A DNA stretch of 59,326 nucleotides from Streptosporangium subroseum (GTDB taxonomy: Bacteria > Actinomycetota > Actinomycetes > Streptosporangiales > Streptosporangiaceae). Position 1 is the stretch's first letter. Each line of letters starts with the position of its first letter. The notes under the pieces are model-generated. The model searched no databases, was not told where the DNA came from, and saw only the letters and a list, made by a program, of their open reading frames with translations. Position numbers and translations under genes: made by a program. The stretch is taken from the NCBI RefSeq assembly GCF_900188345.1, contig NZ_FZOD01000060.1, positions 1 through 59,326 of the forward strand. The letters are read 5' to 3'. Positions 23,938-32,350 of this stretch are shown here, in pieces.

Positions 23938-25296
23938 TTGCGGCTGTACCTCACGGCGCTCAAACCGACCGACTCGGTCACGGACGGATTCCTTCCGGCG
24001 GCACATGAGCTGGGCTGTGACGTCACGATCCTCACCGACCGGCCGGAGCACCACCGGCACGCCGGGACCGAGGTGCTCGGCTGCGACGTGCGTGACGCCC
24101 GCGCGGTGATCGACGTCATCGCGCACCACCACGCACCGGACGCGGTCTTCTCCAACTCCGATCACATCCAGGCCGAGACGGCCCTGGCCGCCGAATACTT
24201 CGGCCTGCCGGGCAAGGACTGGCGAGCCTGCGCCACCACCAAGAACAAGGCGCTCACCCGGCGACGGCTGGCGGCGGCCGGGGTCGAGGTCGTGCGTGCC
24301 GTACGGCTGGCGGCCGGCGACCCCGTGCCGCGGGACATGCCCTTTCCCGCGGTGGTGAAGCCGCGCGAGGGCGTGGCCAGCGAGGACGTCGTGCTGGTGC
24401 GCGACGCGGGTGAGCTCGCGGCGGCCGTACGGGCGATCCGGGACCGGCGCCCCGACGAGGCGCTGGTCGTGGAGGAGTATCTCGACGGCCCCCTGCACAC
24501 GCTGGAGACGCTCGGCGACGGCGAGAGGACCCAGGTTCTCGGCGGCTTCCGGACCAGGCTCGGGCCACTGCCGTACTTCGTGGAGGAGCGGCTCGACTGG
24601 GAGTCGCCTCCGGGAACCGAGCACGTGCTGCGGGCGCTGGACGCGCTGGGGGCGGGGTTCGGGGCCTGCCACACGGAGTACGCGATGACCTCGGCCGGAC
24701 CGCGGATCATCGAGGTCAACTACCGGGTGATCGGTGACCACTGCGACTTCCTCATCGCGGACCTGCTGGGCGTTCCGCTGTTCGAGCGCATCCTGGGCGT
24801 CCACCTCGGCGCGAAGCTGAGCGACCCCGGCACGCCCGGCACGGAGCCGGGCGAACCCGGCATCCTTGCCATGAACCCGGGCGGCCCGGGCAAGCTCGCT
24901 ACGGAGCCGGACGTGCTCACCATGAAGCCGGGCGGTCCAGGCAAGCCCGGCGCGGAGTCAGGCGAACTCGGCATCCTCCGCGCGAAAACAGGTGATCCCG
25001 GCACCCCCGTCATGAGGCCGGGCGGCCCCGGTGCGGTCGGAGGACACGGGACCGTGCTGAGTCTGATCGCCGACCGCTCGGGGACCGTGGTGGAGGCTCC
25101 GGGGACGGTCGTTCCCGCCGCCGGGGACCGGATCCGGTTGTGGCACCGGCCGTTGCGCGCCATAGGCGACCGGATCGATCAGAGCAATACCAACCGCGAC
25201 TACATGGGCATCGTCCGCGCGATCGGGCCTGACCGGGCAAGCGTGGACGCGGCTCTCGCGGCTTTCACCGCCGGCAATCCGTGGGTGATCGCATGA
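23938..25296 (+). CDS. ATP-grasp ligase of NIS siderophore pathway (PvsA-like), 452 aa
   Basis: An ATP-grasp ligase with an N-terminal pre-ATP domain, FPAVVKPREGVASEDVVLV (ATP-binding Lys) and IIEVNYRVIGDH (metal-binding Glu-x-Asn). Together with two NIS synthetases and a PLP decarboxylase this is the gene set of vibrioferrin biosynthesis, in which PvsA joins an amino acid unit. The TTG at 23938 is chosen because GGGAG lies 7 nt upstream and the longer frame would run through the iron box. Residues about 294-367 are a collagen-like Gly-Pro repeat (PGTPGTEPGEPGILAMNPGG style) inserted before the C-terminal domain. The stop overlaps the next gene by 4 nt. Confidence 0.85.
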   Translation: MRLYLTALKPTDSVTDGFLPAAHELGCDVTILTDRPEHHRHAGTEVLGCDVRDARAVIDVIAHHHAPDAVFSNSDHIQAETALAAEYFGLPGKDWRACATTKNKALTRRRLAAAGVEVVRAVRLAAGDPVPRDMPFPAVVKPREGVASEDVVLVRDAGELAAAVRAIRDRRPDEALVVEEYLDGPLHTLETLGDGERTQVLGGFRTRLGPLPYFVEERLDWESPPGTEHVLRALDALGAGFGACHTEYAMTSAGPRIIEVNYRVIGDHCDFLIADLLGVPLFERILGVHLGAKLSDPGTPGTEPGEPGILAMNPGGPGKLATEPDVLTMKPGGPGKPGAESGELGILRAKTGDPGTPVMRPGGPGAVGGHGTVLSLIADRSGTVVEAPGTVVPAAGDRIRLWHRPLRAIGDRIDQSNTNRDYMGIVRAIGPDRASVDAALAAFTAGNPWVIA

Positions 25297-27173
25297 TCGG
25301 AAGAGGCACCGTGAGCGGTCGGGAACCGTACCTCGCCGCCCGTGTTCTGAACGCGCTCCTGCGCGAGGACTACGGCGGCCTGACGGCGCGGGTGACCCGG
25401 AGCAAGGACGGCGTGGCGCTCGTCCTGCCCCGGGGGCGCCGGGTGCGGCTGACGCCGGGCTCGCTGTTCCAGGACTTCGTGGTGGCCCCGGAGGAGGCGC
25501 TCCGCCTGGAGGAGGTCCTGCACACGTTGCGGGAGGTCTCGGCCCCGACGGACGCTCCCGGCGTCGAGGCCTTCGTCCAGGAGTGCCTGGAGGCGCTGCG
25601 CTCCCTCGACCTCCACGACGCCCACCGCGAGGAGGTTCTCGCCCGGCTGGGCGCCGAGCCCTCCCGGACACCGGAACGGCTCGGCGCCGTGCGGAGCCGG
25701 GCGTCCGGCGCCGTCCCGAGCCAGGGCTCAGGCGCCGTACCAAGCCAGGCGTCCAGCGCCGTGCCGAGCCAGAGTTCAAGCCCTGTGCCGAGCCAGGGTT
25801 CAGGCGCCGTGCGGAGCCCGGCATCCGGCGCCGTCCCGAGCCAGGGCTCAGGCGCCGTACCAAGCCAGACATCCGGCGCCGTGCCGATTCAGGCGTCCGG
25901 CGCCCTCCGGCCGGTGTCGGGTATGGGGCACGGCACCGTGCGCTACGAGACGCTGGCCGCTTTTGTCGATCATCCGGTGTACCCGACGGCCCGGTGCCGG
26001 ATCGGGCTCTCCGACAAGGAGCTGACGGCCTACGCGCCGGAGTTCGCTCCCGCCTTCGAGCTGCGCTGGGCCGCGGTGCCCCGGGAGCGGCAGGCGGGGG
26101 CGGAGATGCCGGAGGCCCCGGGGTTCGCCACGGTCGGGCTGGACGAGCGACTCGCGGAGACGCACGTGCTGTTCCCCGTGCATCCGCTGACGGTCCCCGC
26201 GGTCGAGGAGATCCCGTGGGCGATCATGGGGCCCGAGCCGTACCTGGAGGTCAGACCCACACTGTCGATGCGCACGGTCGAGATCGTCCCCGGAACGCAC
26301 CTGAAGCTGCCGCTGACCACCAGCACGCTCGGGCTGCGCAACCGGAGGTCGATCAAGCCCGACACGCTCGCCGACGGGGCGCGGGCCGAGTTGCTGCTGC
26401 GCGAGATGCCCGATCCGGGGGTGATCATCGCCGACGAGCAGACCTACGGGCACGCGGGACACGAGTATCTGGGCTGGCTCCTGCGCCGCCATCCGGCGGG
26501 AGAGGCCGTCCCCGTGGCCGCGCTGCTCGCGCCCCTGCCCGGCGGCGGAGTCGTCGTGGAGGAGCTCGCCGGGCGCTGGTACGGCGGGGACGTGACGCGG
26601 CTGCTCGGGTGGTACCTGCGGCTGCTGTTCGGGTTCCACGTGCGGCTCTTCGTCCGATACGGCACCGCGCTGGAAGCTCATCAGCAGAACCTCTCGCTCC
26701 TGTTCGGAAACGGCCCCGCCAAGCTGCTGGTCAAGGACAACGACGGGCTGCTGACCTCGCCGGACCGGCTGAGGAGCGCGGGCGTCGCGGTGCCCGACTT
26801 CGCCGACGGACGGATGCTGACCGACGATCCCCACGCCCTCGCCGACGTGTTCGTGACCATCACCCTGCACCTGGCCGCCGCCGCGGTGACGTTCGGCGCG
26901 CTGCCGTCCCCGCAGGCCGCCCGGCTGATCTGCGACGCGCTCGCCGACGCGCTGGACGAGTACGGGGAGGATCCGATGGCCCGGCTGCTGCGAGCCAGAA
27001 CCCTCGACGCCGCCCGGCTCGTCGGCAAGTCGATGATCACTGCGGGAACGCTGGTCGACAAGGCGCGCACCGGTGCGCGCGACGTGAACAAGTTCTACGG
27101 CACCAGCGGTCCCAACTATCTCCGCCAGCCGCCCCAGGCCGTCCAGACCGTAACCATGCAGAGGACGACATGA
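25293..27173 (+). CDS. IucA/IucC family NIS siderophore synthetase, 626 aa
   Basis: An NRPS-independent siderophore synthetase that adenylates a carboxylate such as citrate and condenses it with an amine or alcohol. Family motifs are VHPLTVPAVEEIPWA, KLPLTTSTLGLRNRRS, EAHQQNLSLLF and VKDNDG, followed by a FhuF-like helical C-terminus. ATG at 25293 overlaps the preceding stop (ATGA); GTG at 25311 with GGAAGAGG upstream is an alternative start. Residues about 130-206 are about nine 8-residue repeats (GAVPSQGS) that interrupt the thumb region and are not part of the family. It is the second gene of the operon. Confidence 0.93.
   Translation: MIGRGTVSGREPYLAARVLNALLREDYGGLTARVTRSKDGVALVLPRGRRVRLTPGSLFQDFVVAPEEALRLEEVLHTLREVSAPTDAPGVEAFVQECLEALRSLDLHDAHREEVLARLGAEPSRTPERLGAVRSRASGAVPSQGSGAVPSQASSAVPSQSSSPVPSQGSGAVRSPASGAVPSQGSGAVPSQTSGAVPIQASGALRPVSGMGHGTVRYETLAAFVDHPVYPTARCRIGLSDKELTAYAPEFAPAFELRWAAVPRERQAGAEMPEAPGFATVGLDERLAETHVLFPVHPLTVPAVEEIPWAIMGPEPYLEVRPTLSMRTVEIVPGTHLKLPLTTSTLGLRNRRSIKPDTLADGARAELLLREMPDPGVIIADEQTYGHAGHEYLGWLLRRHPAGEAVPVAALLAPLPGGGVVVEELAGRWYGGDVTRLLGWYLRLLFGFHVRLFVRYGTALEAHQQNLSLLFGNGPAKLLVKDNDGLLTSPDRLRSAGVAVPDFADGRMLTDDPHALADVFVTITLHLAAAAVTFGALPSPQAARLICDALADALDEYGEDPMARLLRARTLDAARLVGKSMITAGTLVDKARTGARDVNKFYGTSGPNYLRQPPQAVQTVTMQRTT
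25683..25910 (+). repeat. 24-bp in-frame tandem repeat in NIS synthetase gene
   Basis: About nine copies of a 24-bp unit (GGCGCCGTGCCGAGCCAGGG plus TTCA type) encode GAVPSQGS with variation at the last two residues. The period is a multiple of 3, so the frame is kept. Confidence 0.92.
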
Positions 27174-28861
27174 CCAGCCTCGCGCTCGACTCTCCCGCCG
27201 CCGTCGCCGAGGAGGCGTCACTGGCGGCACTACTGCGCTGCTGCGTGAGGGAGGTGTCCGGACCTCGCGGGCAGGTCTGGCACGCCGAGCCGTACGTGCT
27301 GCTGCGCGTCGCGGACACCCTGCTGCGGGTCCGCACGCACGGCGGGCTCGCGCTGCGCTTCGAGGGACCGGCCGAATGGCTGGAGGCCGGGACCTGGCAG
27401 CCGCTCTCCGCCGACCTGCTCGTCCGGCTTGTGGAGCTCGAACTCGGCGGGGCCGTACCGGCGGGAACCGAACCCGGTGAGACCGGGTTCACGGAAATCG
27501 GGTTCGAAGAGACCAGGCCCGCGGGAACCAGACCGGGTGAGACCGGGCCCGCGGAAATCGGGTTCGAGCAGACCGGATCCGGCGGGGTCAACGACGAGTT
27601 CGCGGCGCAGGTGGCCGCGAGCAGGGAGGTCATGGCGACGCTGCTGGCGGTCCGGCGGGACGCCGATCCTCCGGCCGATCCGTGGCTAGCCTCCGAGCAG
27701 GCGCTGGTCTTCGGGCATCCGTTCCATCCCAGTCCGAAGGCGCGCGGCGGCGCGGACTGGCTGCGCTACGCCCCCGAGGCGCACGCCGGTTTCCCGCTGC
27801 GACTGCTCGGGGTGAGGGACGACGTGCTGGCCCAGGCGGGCGACACCGGCCCGCTCGACGCCCTCGGCCGGGCACCTCGCGGCTACTCGCTGCTCCCCGC
27901 GCATCCATGGCAGCTCGACCTGCTCGCGGCGGAGCTGGCCGCGCCGCTGGCCGACGGGCGGCTGGTCGATCTGGGCGACGGCGACCGGATGGCGATCCCC
28001 ACCTCCTCGGTCAGGACGGTCTACGAGTCGCGGATCGACCGGTGCCTGAAGTTCAGTCTGGACGTGCGGATCACCAACTGCGTCCGGAAGAACTCCTGGT
28101 ACGAGCTGGCGGGCGCGGTCGAGCTGACCCGGCGCCTCGGACCGGTGTTCGAGGATCTCGCGGCCGAGTTCCCCGGCACCCGCTGGCTTCCCGAGCCCGG
28201 CTACCGCTCCGCCGACCTGGGCACCCGTCTCCTGGAGGGGCTGGGTGTGATCATCCGTACCAGCCCGTGGTCGGTCTGCCGCCCGGGCGTGACCCCCCTG
28301 CTGAGCGGAGCGCTGGCCGTCTCCGCCGAGCTTCCGGCCGAGCCGGTGCGCTGGTGGCGTGCCTATGTCGAACACGTCGCGCTGCCGGTGCTCGACGCCT
28401 ACCTCAGCCACGGCGTGGTGCTGGAACCCCACCTGCAGAACGTCCTGATCGGCGTGGACGCGGCGGGGCTGCCGGTGGAGGCTGTCTTCCGCGACATGGA
28501 GGGCACCAAACTCGTCTCCGGCCGTCACGACCTGTCCGGGCTGCCGGAGCGGGTCGCCGAGGCGCTCACCTACGAGCCGGCCGCCGGCTGGAACCGGGTG
28601 GTCTACTGCCTGATGGTCAACCACCTCGCCGAGATCGCGGCCTCTCTCGCGGGGCAGGGGCCGACGCGGGAGCTGTGGGCGGTGGCCGGGGAGGTGCTGG
28701 CCGGATACGCGGAGTCCAGGGGATGGCCGCGACCGCTGTCCGACCTGCTGGCCGGGGTGCCGCTGCCCGCCAAGGCCAACCTGTCGGTCCGGTGGACACG
28801 ATCGGCCGACCGTGCGGCCGGGTACGTGCTGGTGGCCAACCCCCTGGCGGTGCTCTCCTGA
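27170..28861 (+). CDS. IucA/IucC family NIS siderophore synthetase, 563 aa
   Basis: A second NIS synthetase. Motifs: GHPFHPSPKAR, LLPAHPWQ, PTSSVRTVYES, KFSLDVRITNCVRKN, EPHLQNVLIG and FRDMEGTKLV, which form the ATP and carboxylate sites. It starts at ATG 27170, overlapping the preceding stop by 4 nt, so ATP-grasp and both synthetases form one translationally coupled operon. Residues about 97-137 are two copies of a 20-residue repeat (AGTEPGETGFTEIGFEETRP) absent from the family. The stop codon begins a 42-bp tandem repeat. Together with the first synthetase it should build a citrate-type siderophore. Confidence 0.93.
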   Translation: MTSLALDSPAAVAEEASLAALLRCCVREVSGPRGQVWHAEPYVLLRVADTLLRVRTHGGLALRFEGPAEWLEAGTWQPLSADLLVRLVELELGGAVPAGTEPGETGFTEIGFEETRPAGTRPGETGPAEIGFEQTGSGGVNDEFAAQVAASREVMATLLAVRRDADPPADPWLASEQALVFGHPFHPSPKARGGADWLRYAPEAHAGFPLRLLGVRDDVLAQAGDTGPLDALGRAPRGYSLLPAHPWQLDLLAAELAAPLADGRLVDLGDGDRMAIPTSSVRTVYESRIDRCLKFSLDVRITNCVRKNSWYELAGAVELTRRLGPVFEDLAAEFPGTRWLPEPGYRSADLGTRLLEGLGVIIRTSPWSVCRPGVTPLLSGALAVSAELPAEPVRWWRAYVEHVALPVLDAYLSHGVVLEPHLQNVLIGVDAAGLPVEAVFRDMEGTKLVSGRHDLSGLPERVAEALTYEPAAGWNRVVYCLMVNHLAEIAASLAGQGPTRELWAVAGEVLAGYAESRGWPRPLSDLLAGVPLPAKANLSVRWTRSADRAAGYVLVANPLAVLS

Positions 28862-28975
28862 TCCCGGACGGACCGTCCATCCGTTCACACGGTGCTCTCG
28901 TAATGTCAGACGGGTCGTTCGCCCGTTCACGAGGTGCTCTCGTGATCCCGGACGGACCGTTCACCCGTTCATGAC
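28846..28975. repeat. 42-bp tandem repeat spanning the NIS synthetase stop codon
   Basis: Copies begin at 28861, 28903 and 28945 (partial), each preceded by a GGTGCTCTC(C/G)T element. The first of these elements is the last codons of the synthetase gene. The repeats end at the terminator. Confidence 0.85.
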
Positions 28976-29008
28976 GGAGGGCCCCGAGTTCTCGGGGCCC
29001 TCCGTCAT
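28971..29008. terminator. Bidirectional terminator in the siderophore locus
   Basis: An 18-bp perfect stem (ATGACGGAGGGCCCCGAG and its complement) with TT at its centre lies between the convergent NIS synthetase and decarboxylase genes. Confidence 0.92.
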
Positions 29009-29016
29009 CTCGGTTC

Positions 29017-30186
29017 TCAGCGCGCGGTCAGATAGTGGAAGCTCGGCTTCGGATGCATCAGGAAGTCGTGGTGGGAGATGTTCCAGGCGTAGGCGCCGGC
29101 CATCGTGAACTCCACGACGTCCCCCACCTCCAACCGCATGGGGGCCTTCCTGGCGAGGATGTCCTTGGGAGTGCAGAGCTGGCCGACGATCGTGACCGGC
29201 TCGCCCGGAGCCCCCATGACCAGCGGCTGGTCGTGCCCCTTCGTGGCGGGGGTCCGGAGGTGGTGGGTGCCGCCGGCGACCACCGCGAACAGCTCGCCGT
29301 GCACGCGCTTCACGTCGATCACCTGCGTCACGTACCGCCCGCAGTAGACCGTCAGCGAACGTCCCGGCTCGATGCGCAGCACCTCGCCGGGGCGGCGCAA
29401 CCTCGCCAGTCCCTCGCCGTACGAGCGCCAGTCGAACCGGTCGTCGGGGTCGGCGTAGGACACGGCCATGCCGCCGCCGAGGTTGATCTCGGTGACACCC
29501 AGCCCCCGGGCGTAGGTCAGGACGGCTTCGGCCAGCACCAGCAACCGCGCGGCGTCGAGGCCGCTGGCCAGATGCGCGTGGATCCCGCGTAGCCGTACCG
29601 CGTCCTGGCCTTCCAACATTGCCACGCACTCGGCGATCCCCTCCGGATCCATGCCGAACGGCGTCGCGCCACCGCCCATGGCCAGCGAGGCGCCCTCGAT
29701 CGGAACGTCCAGGTTGACCCGGAGCAACACATCCGCCCGATGTCCCGACGCAAGGAGCCGCCGCAGCTCACCGGGGCTCTCGACGTGCAGCCGGGTGACC
29801 TCGCTGAGCAGTTCCTTCTCCGTCTTGCCGGGCCCGCCCAGCGCGATCGAAGCGTCCGGGAAGAGCTCGCGCACGTGGGCCAGCTCTCCGCCCGAAGCCA
29901 CCTCCCAGCCGTCGACGTACGGGGAGAGCACCCGCAACAGCTCGGGATCGGGATTGGCCTTCACCGCGTAGTAGAGCTCGACGTCGCCCAGCGCCGCCCG
30001 CACGGCCGACAGGTGGGCGTCCAGCTCGACCAGGTCGTAGACGTAAGCGGGCAGCTCCGCCGTGGAGGCCAGTCCCGAGACTCGATCCCTCACCGGTACC
30101 GCAGATATCACTTCGGCGTCTCCGATCTTAAAATGTCCGCTGGTCAGCGCATCGAGCTCAGCCTGCCCATCGGCTGATCCCGGCAT
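29017..30186 (-). CDS. PLP-dependent decarboxylase (PvsE / LysA-like, fold type III), 389 aa
   Basis: An alanine-racemase-fold decarboxylase. The PLP lysine is Lys76 in YYAVKAN. IHAHLASGL and INLGGGMAVSY are the phosphate-binding and Gly-rich motifs, and RIEPGRSLTVYCG matches the group IV decarboxylase active-site region. QLCTPKDILA carries the cysteine that closes the site across the dimer (CxxxD). In siderophore loci such enzymes (PvsE, SbnH) decarboxylate a citryl-amino acid intermediate. It faces the synthetase operon head-on and has no iron box I can find. The ATG has no Shine-Dalgarno, so an internal start is possible. Confidence 0.9.
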   Translation of the reverse strand: MPGSADGQAELDALTSGHFKIGDAEVISAVPVRDRVSGLASTAELPAYVYDLVELDAHLSAVRAALGDVELYYAVKANPDPELLRVLSPYVDGWEVASGGELAHVRELFPDASIALGGPGKTEKELLSEVTRLHVESPGELRRLLASGHRADVLLRVNLDVPIEGASLAMGGGATPFGMDPEGIAECVAMLEGQDAVRLRGIHAHLASGLDAARLLVLAEAVLTYARGLGVTEINLGGGMAVSYADPDDRFDWRSYGEGLARLRRPGEVLRIEPGRSLTVYCGRYVTQVIDVKRVHGELFAVVAGGTHHLRTPATKGHDQPLVMGAPGEPVTIVGQLCTPKDILARKAPMRLEVGDVVEFTMAGAYAWNISHHDFLMHPKPSFHYLTAR

Positions 30187-30294
30187 GCGCGGAAGTGGTC
30201 CGGTGGTGGGGACGATCCGGTTTCGATCATCAGATGGCGACAGGCGTGAGCGTCCACCCGGACCCGCCGCGGACCGCCGGCCTCAGTCGTCGGG

Positions 30295-31938
30295 TTACGG
30301 CGGGGGCGTGGATCCGGGCTCCGGGGCGGTAATTCTCCGGAAGAGCGGACGGGGGCCGGGAAGTTTGCCGTCCCGGGCCGCGCACTGCTGGGCGATGCGG
30401 ATGGCGGTGTCGGGCAGGAAGGGCGTCAGGTGATCGCCCAGCGCCCTGCATGCCCGGATGAGCACGACGAGGACGGCGTCGAGCCGGGCCGTGGCGTCAA
30501 AATCACCGTCCCGTTCGGCCTTGGCCAGTTCCCAGGGCCGGATGTGGTTGATGTAACGGTTGGCCTCGTCCACAATGGCCCAGACCGCCGCGGTGGCCCT
30601 GCGGAATTCGAAATCGGTCAGGGCCGCGTGGATGAGACCGGGTGCCTGACGGCAGGCGGCCTGAAGGCCTTCCGACCCGGGCGCGCCGGTCCCGATCCCG
30701 GCTCCGGTCTTCACCTCGGTCCCTGGCTCCGCCTCCGTTCCGGTCCCGATTCCAGTCGCGGCTCCGGTTCCGGCTTTCGTCTCCGTTCCGGTCCCGCTCC
30801 CCGCTGCGGGGACGTGCCCGTCGCGGTAGCGATGGATCATGGCGACGACCCGGTTGACGAGGTTGCCCAGGCCGTTGGCGAGTTCGTCGTTGCCGCGGGC
30901 GATGAGGCGGTCGACGATGAAGTCGGTGTCCCCGACGCGGGGCACTTCGCGGAGCAACCACCAGCGGACGACGTCGGTGCCGTACTCTCCGGCCAGGACG
31001 GCCGGGTCGACCGTGACCCCGCTGGATTTACTGATCTTGCGGCCGTTGGCGGTGAGGTAGTCGTGCACCACTATGTCGGTGGGCAGAGGCTGACCTGCCG
31101 ATAGCAGCATCGCCGGCCAGTAGACGGCGTGGAAGCGCAGCACCCCTTTCCCGACCAGATGGATGCGACGGTCAGAGCCGGTCCACCAGCGCCGGTGGTT
31201 CTCCCCGCCGGTGCCGTAGTCCAGGGCGGTGATGTAGTTGCCGAGCGCGTCCCACCACACGTAGATGACCTGGCCGGGATCGCCGGGTACGGGGATCCCC
31301 CAGCCGCGTGCGCGAGCGGTCGATCGGGAGACGGAGAAGTCCTGCAGACCACCGGCGATGAACCCGAGGACTTCGTTGCGGCGTTCGACGGGTTCGATCC
31401 GCAGGCGCCCGCTGGAGATGAGCTCGTGGAGCCGGTCGGCATAGCGGGAGAGGCGAAAGAACCAGTTCTCCTCGGCGACCCACTGGGGCTCTGTGCCGTG
31501 CTCGGGGCAGCGGCCGCCGGTGAGTTCGGCAGGCGTGTAGAACTGCTCGCAACCGACGCAGTACAGGCCTTCGTAGTGTCTTCGGTAGAGGTCGTCGGCG
31601 CAGGCCCGCCAGAGCCTCTCCACGCCGGCCCTGTGGCGAGGGTCGCGGCTGGTACGGATGACGTCGTCGACCGCCAGCGCAAGCGGCTCGCGGAGCGCGA
31701 TGAACGCCTCCGCGTTGCCGTCCACGAATTCCTGGACGGCAACACCCGCGGCTTCGGCGGCCAGCACGTTTTTCAGCGAGTTGTCATCGGTTCCGGTCTG
31801 GAACCGGACCTGGTCACCTTGTCGGCGGTGGAACCGGGCGAGCACGTCGGCCTGCACGATCTCCAGCGCGAATCCCAGGTGGGGCCGGGCGTTGACGTAA
31901 GGGATCGTGGTGGTGATGTAGGTGTGCGGTGTGGTCAT
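30295..31938 (-). CDS. metG: Methionyl-tRNA synthetase, 547 aa
   Basis: A class I synthetase that charges tRNA-Met. The HIGH equivalent is HLGF at 20-23 (YVNARPHLGF), the KMSKS equivalent is KISKS near residue 299, and there is a zinc knuckle (YCVGCEQFY). The anticodon-binding helical bundle follows (YINHIRPWELAK). Residues about 377-419 are a Gly/Thr/Ala/Glu repeat (GTGTETKAGTGAATGIGTGT type) inserted between the catalytic and anticodon domains, absent from normal MetRS. Whether this is the only MetRS of the genome or a second copy cannot be told. A structured leader lies upstream. Confidence 0.92.
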   Translation of the reverse strand: MTTPHTYITTTIPYVNARPHLGFALEIVQADVLARFHRRQGDQVRFQTGTDDNSLKNVLAAEAAGVAVQEFVDGNAEAFIALREPLALAVDDVIRTSRDPRHRAGVERLWRACADDLYRRHYEGLYCVGCEQFYTPAELTGGRCPEHGTEPQWVAEENWFFRLSRYADRLHELISSGRLRIEPVERRNEVLGFIAGGLQDFSVSRSTARARGWGIPVPGDPGQVIYVWWDALGNYITALDYGTGGENHRRWWTGSDRRIHLVGKGVLRFHAVYWPAMLLSAGQPLPTDIVVHDYLTANGRKISKSSGVTVDPAVLAGEYGTDVVRWWLLREVPRVGDTDFIVDRLIARGNDELANGLGNLVNRVVAMIHRYRDGHVPAAGSGTGTETKAGTGAATGIGTGTEAEPGTEVKTGAGIGTGAPGSEGLQAACRQAPGLIHAALTDFEFRRATAAVWAIVDEANRYINHIRPWELAKAERDGDFDATARLDAVLVVLIRACRALGDHLTPFLPDTAIRIAQQCAARDGKLPGPRPLFRRITAPEPGSTPPP

Positions 31939-31979
31939 CGGAACCTCCAGGAAACCGGGGCTCCGACCCGTGAAATGCT

Positions 31980-32045
31980 CGAGGCCCCGTCGCAGGGCCT
32001 CGGAGAAGATCGTCCGTGCAGCGTCAGCGGCCCCGTGAGCGGGGC
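31980..32045 (-). other. Two-hairpin leader upstream of metG
   Basis: CGAGGCCC...GGGCCTCG (31980-32002) and GCCCCGTGAGCGGGGC (32030-32045) form two stems in the 5' region of metG. No T-box (UGGN antiterminator bulge) or SAM-riboswitch core is visible. It may be a regulatory leader or a pair of incidental GC-rich stems. Nothing else is seen in 31939-32308. Confidence 0.4.
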
Positions 32046-32308
32046 ATCGTCACCTGATGCGCGGACGTGTTCATGAGATCACGGTAGCAGCCACAGGCCG
32101 CCGGACGCCGATGATTTTACTGCCGCCGGCCGCTCTCGGACGACGCTGTACGAGTGCGTCACCGGAGCGCCCCGGAGCGAACCGCCGATCTTCAGCCTCT
32201 GCCGGTCCCGGAGCGCCGGAGGTCGGCGGCCGACCGCTCGGGGATCCTTGGAAGGTCCGCGACCTGCCCACCGCCGCACCTGCCGTCCAATGACGGCGGG
32301 TGCGGTCG

Positions 32309-32342
32309 GTTGCGGGTGACCACGGGTGTGGTCACCCGCAAC
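32309..32342 (-). terminator. Terminator of the phosphoesterase gene
   Basis: A perfect 15-bp stem (GTTGCGGGTGACCAC and its complement, loop GGGT) lies 9 nt past the phosphoesterase stop codon on the minus strand. Confidence 0.88.
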
Positions 32343-32350
32343 GGCCGAGA

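Noticed and set aside
25583..28974. Very long Arg/Pro/Gly-rich open frames over the siderophore genes
   Set aside because: They are shadow frames of the two NIS synthetase genes, produced by high third-position GC; they show no domains.
31939..32100. T-box or SAM riboswitch in the metG leader
   Set aside because: Two stems exist, but neither the T-box UGGN bulge sequence nor a SAM aptamer core can be found.
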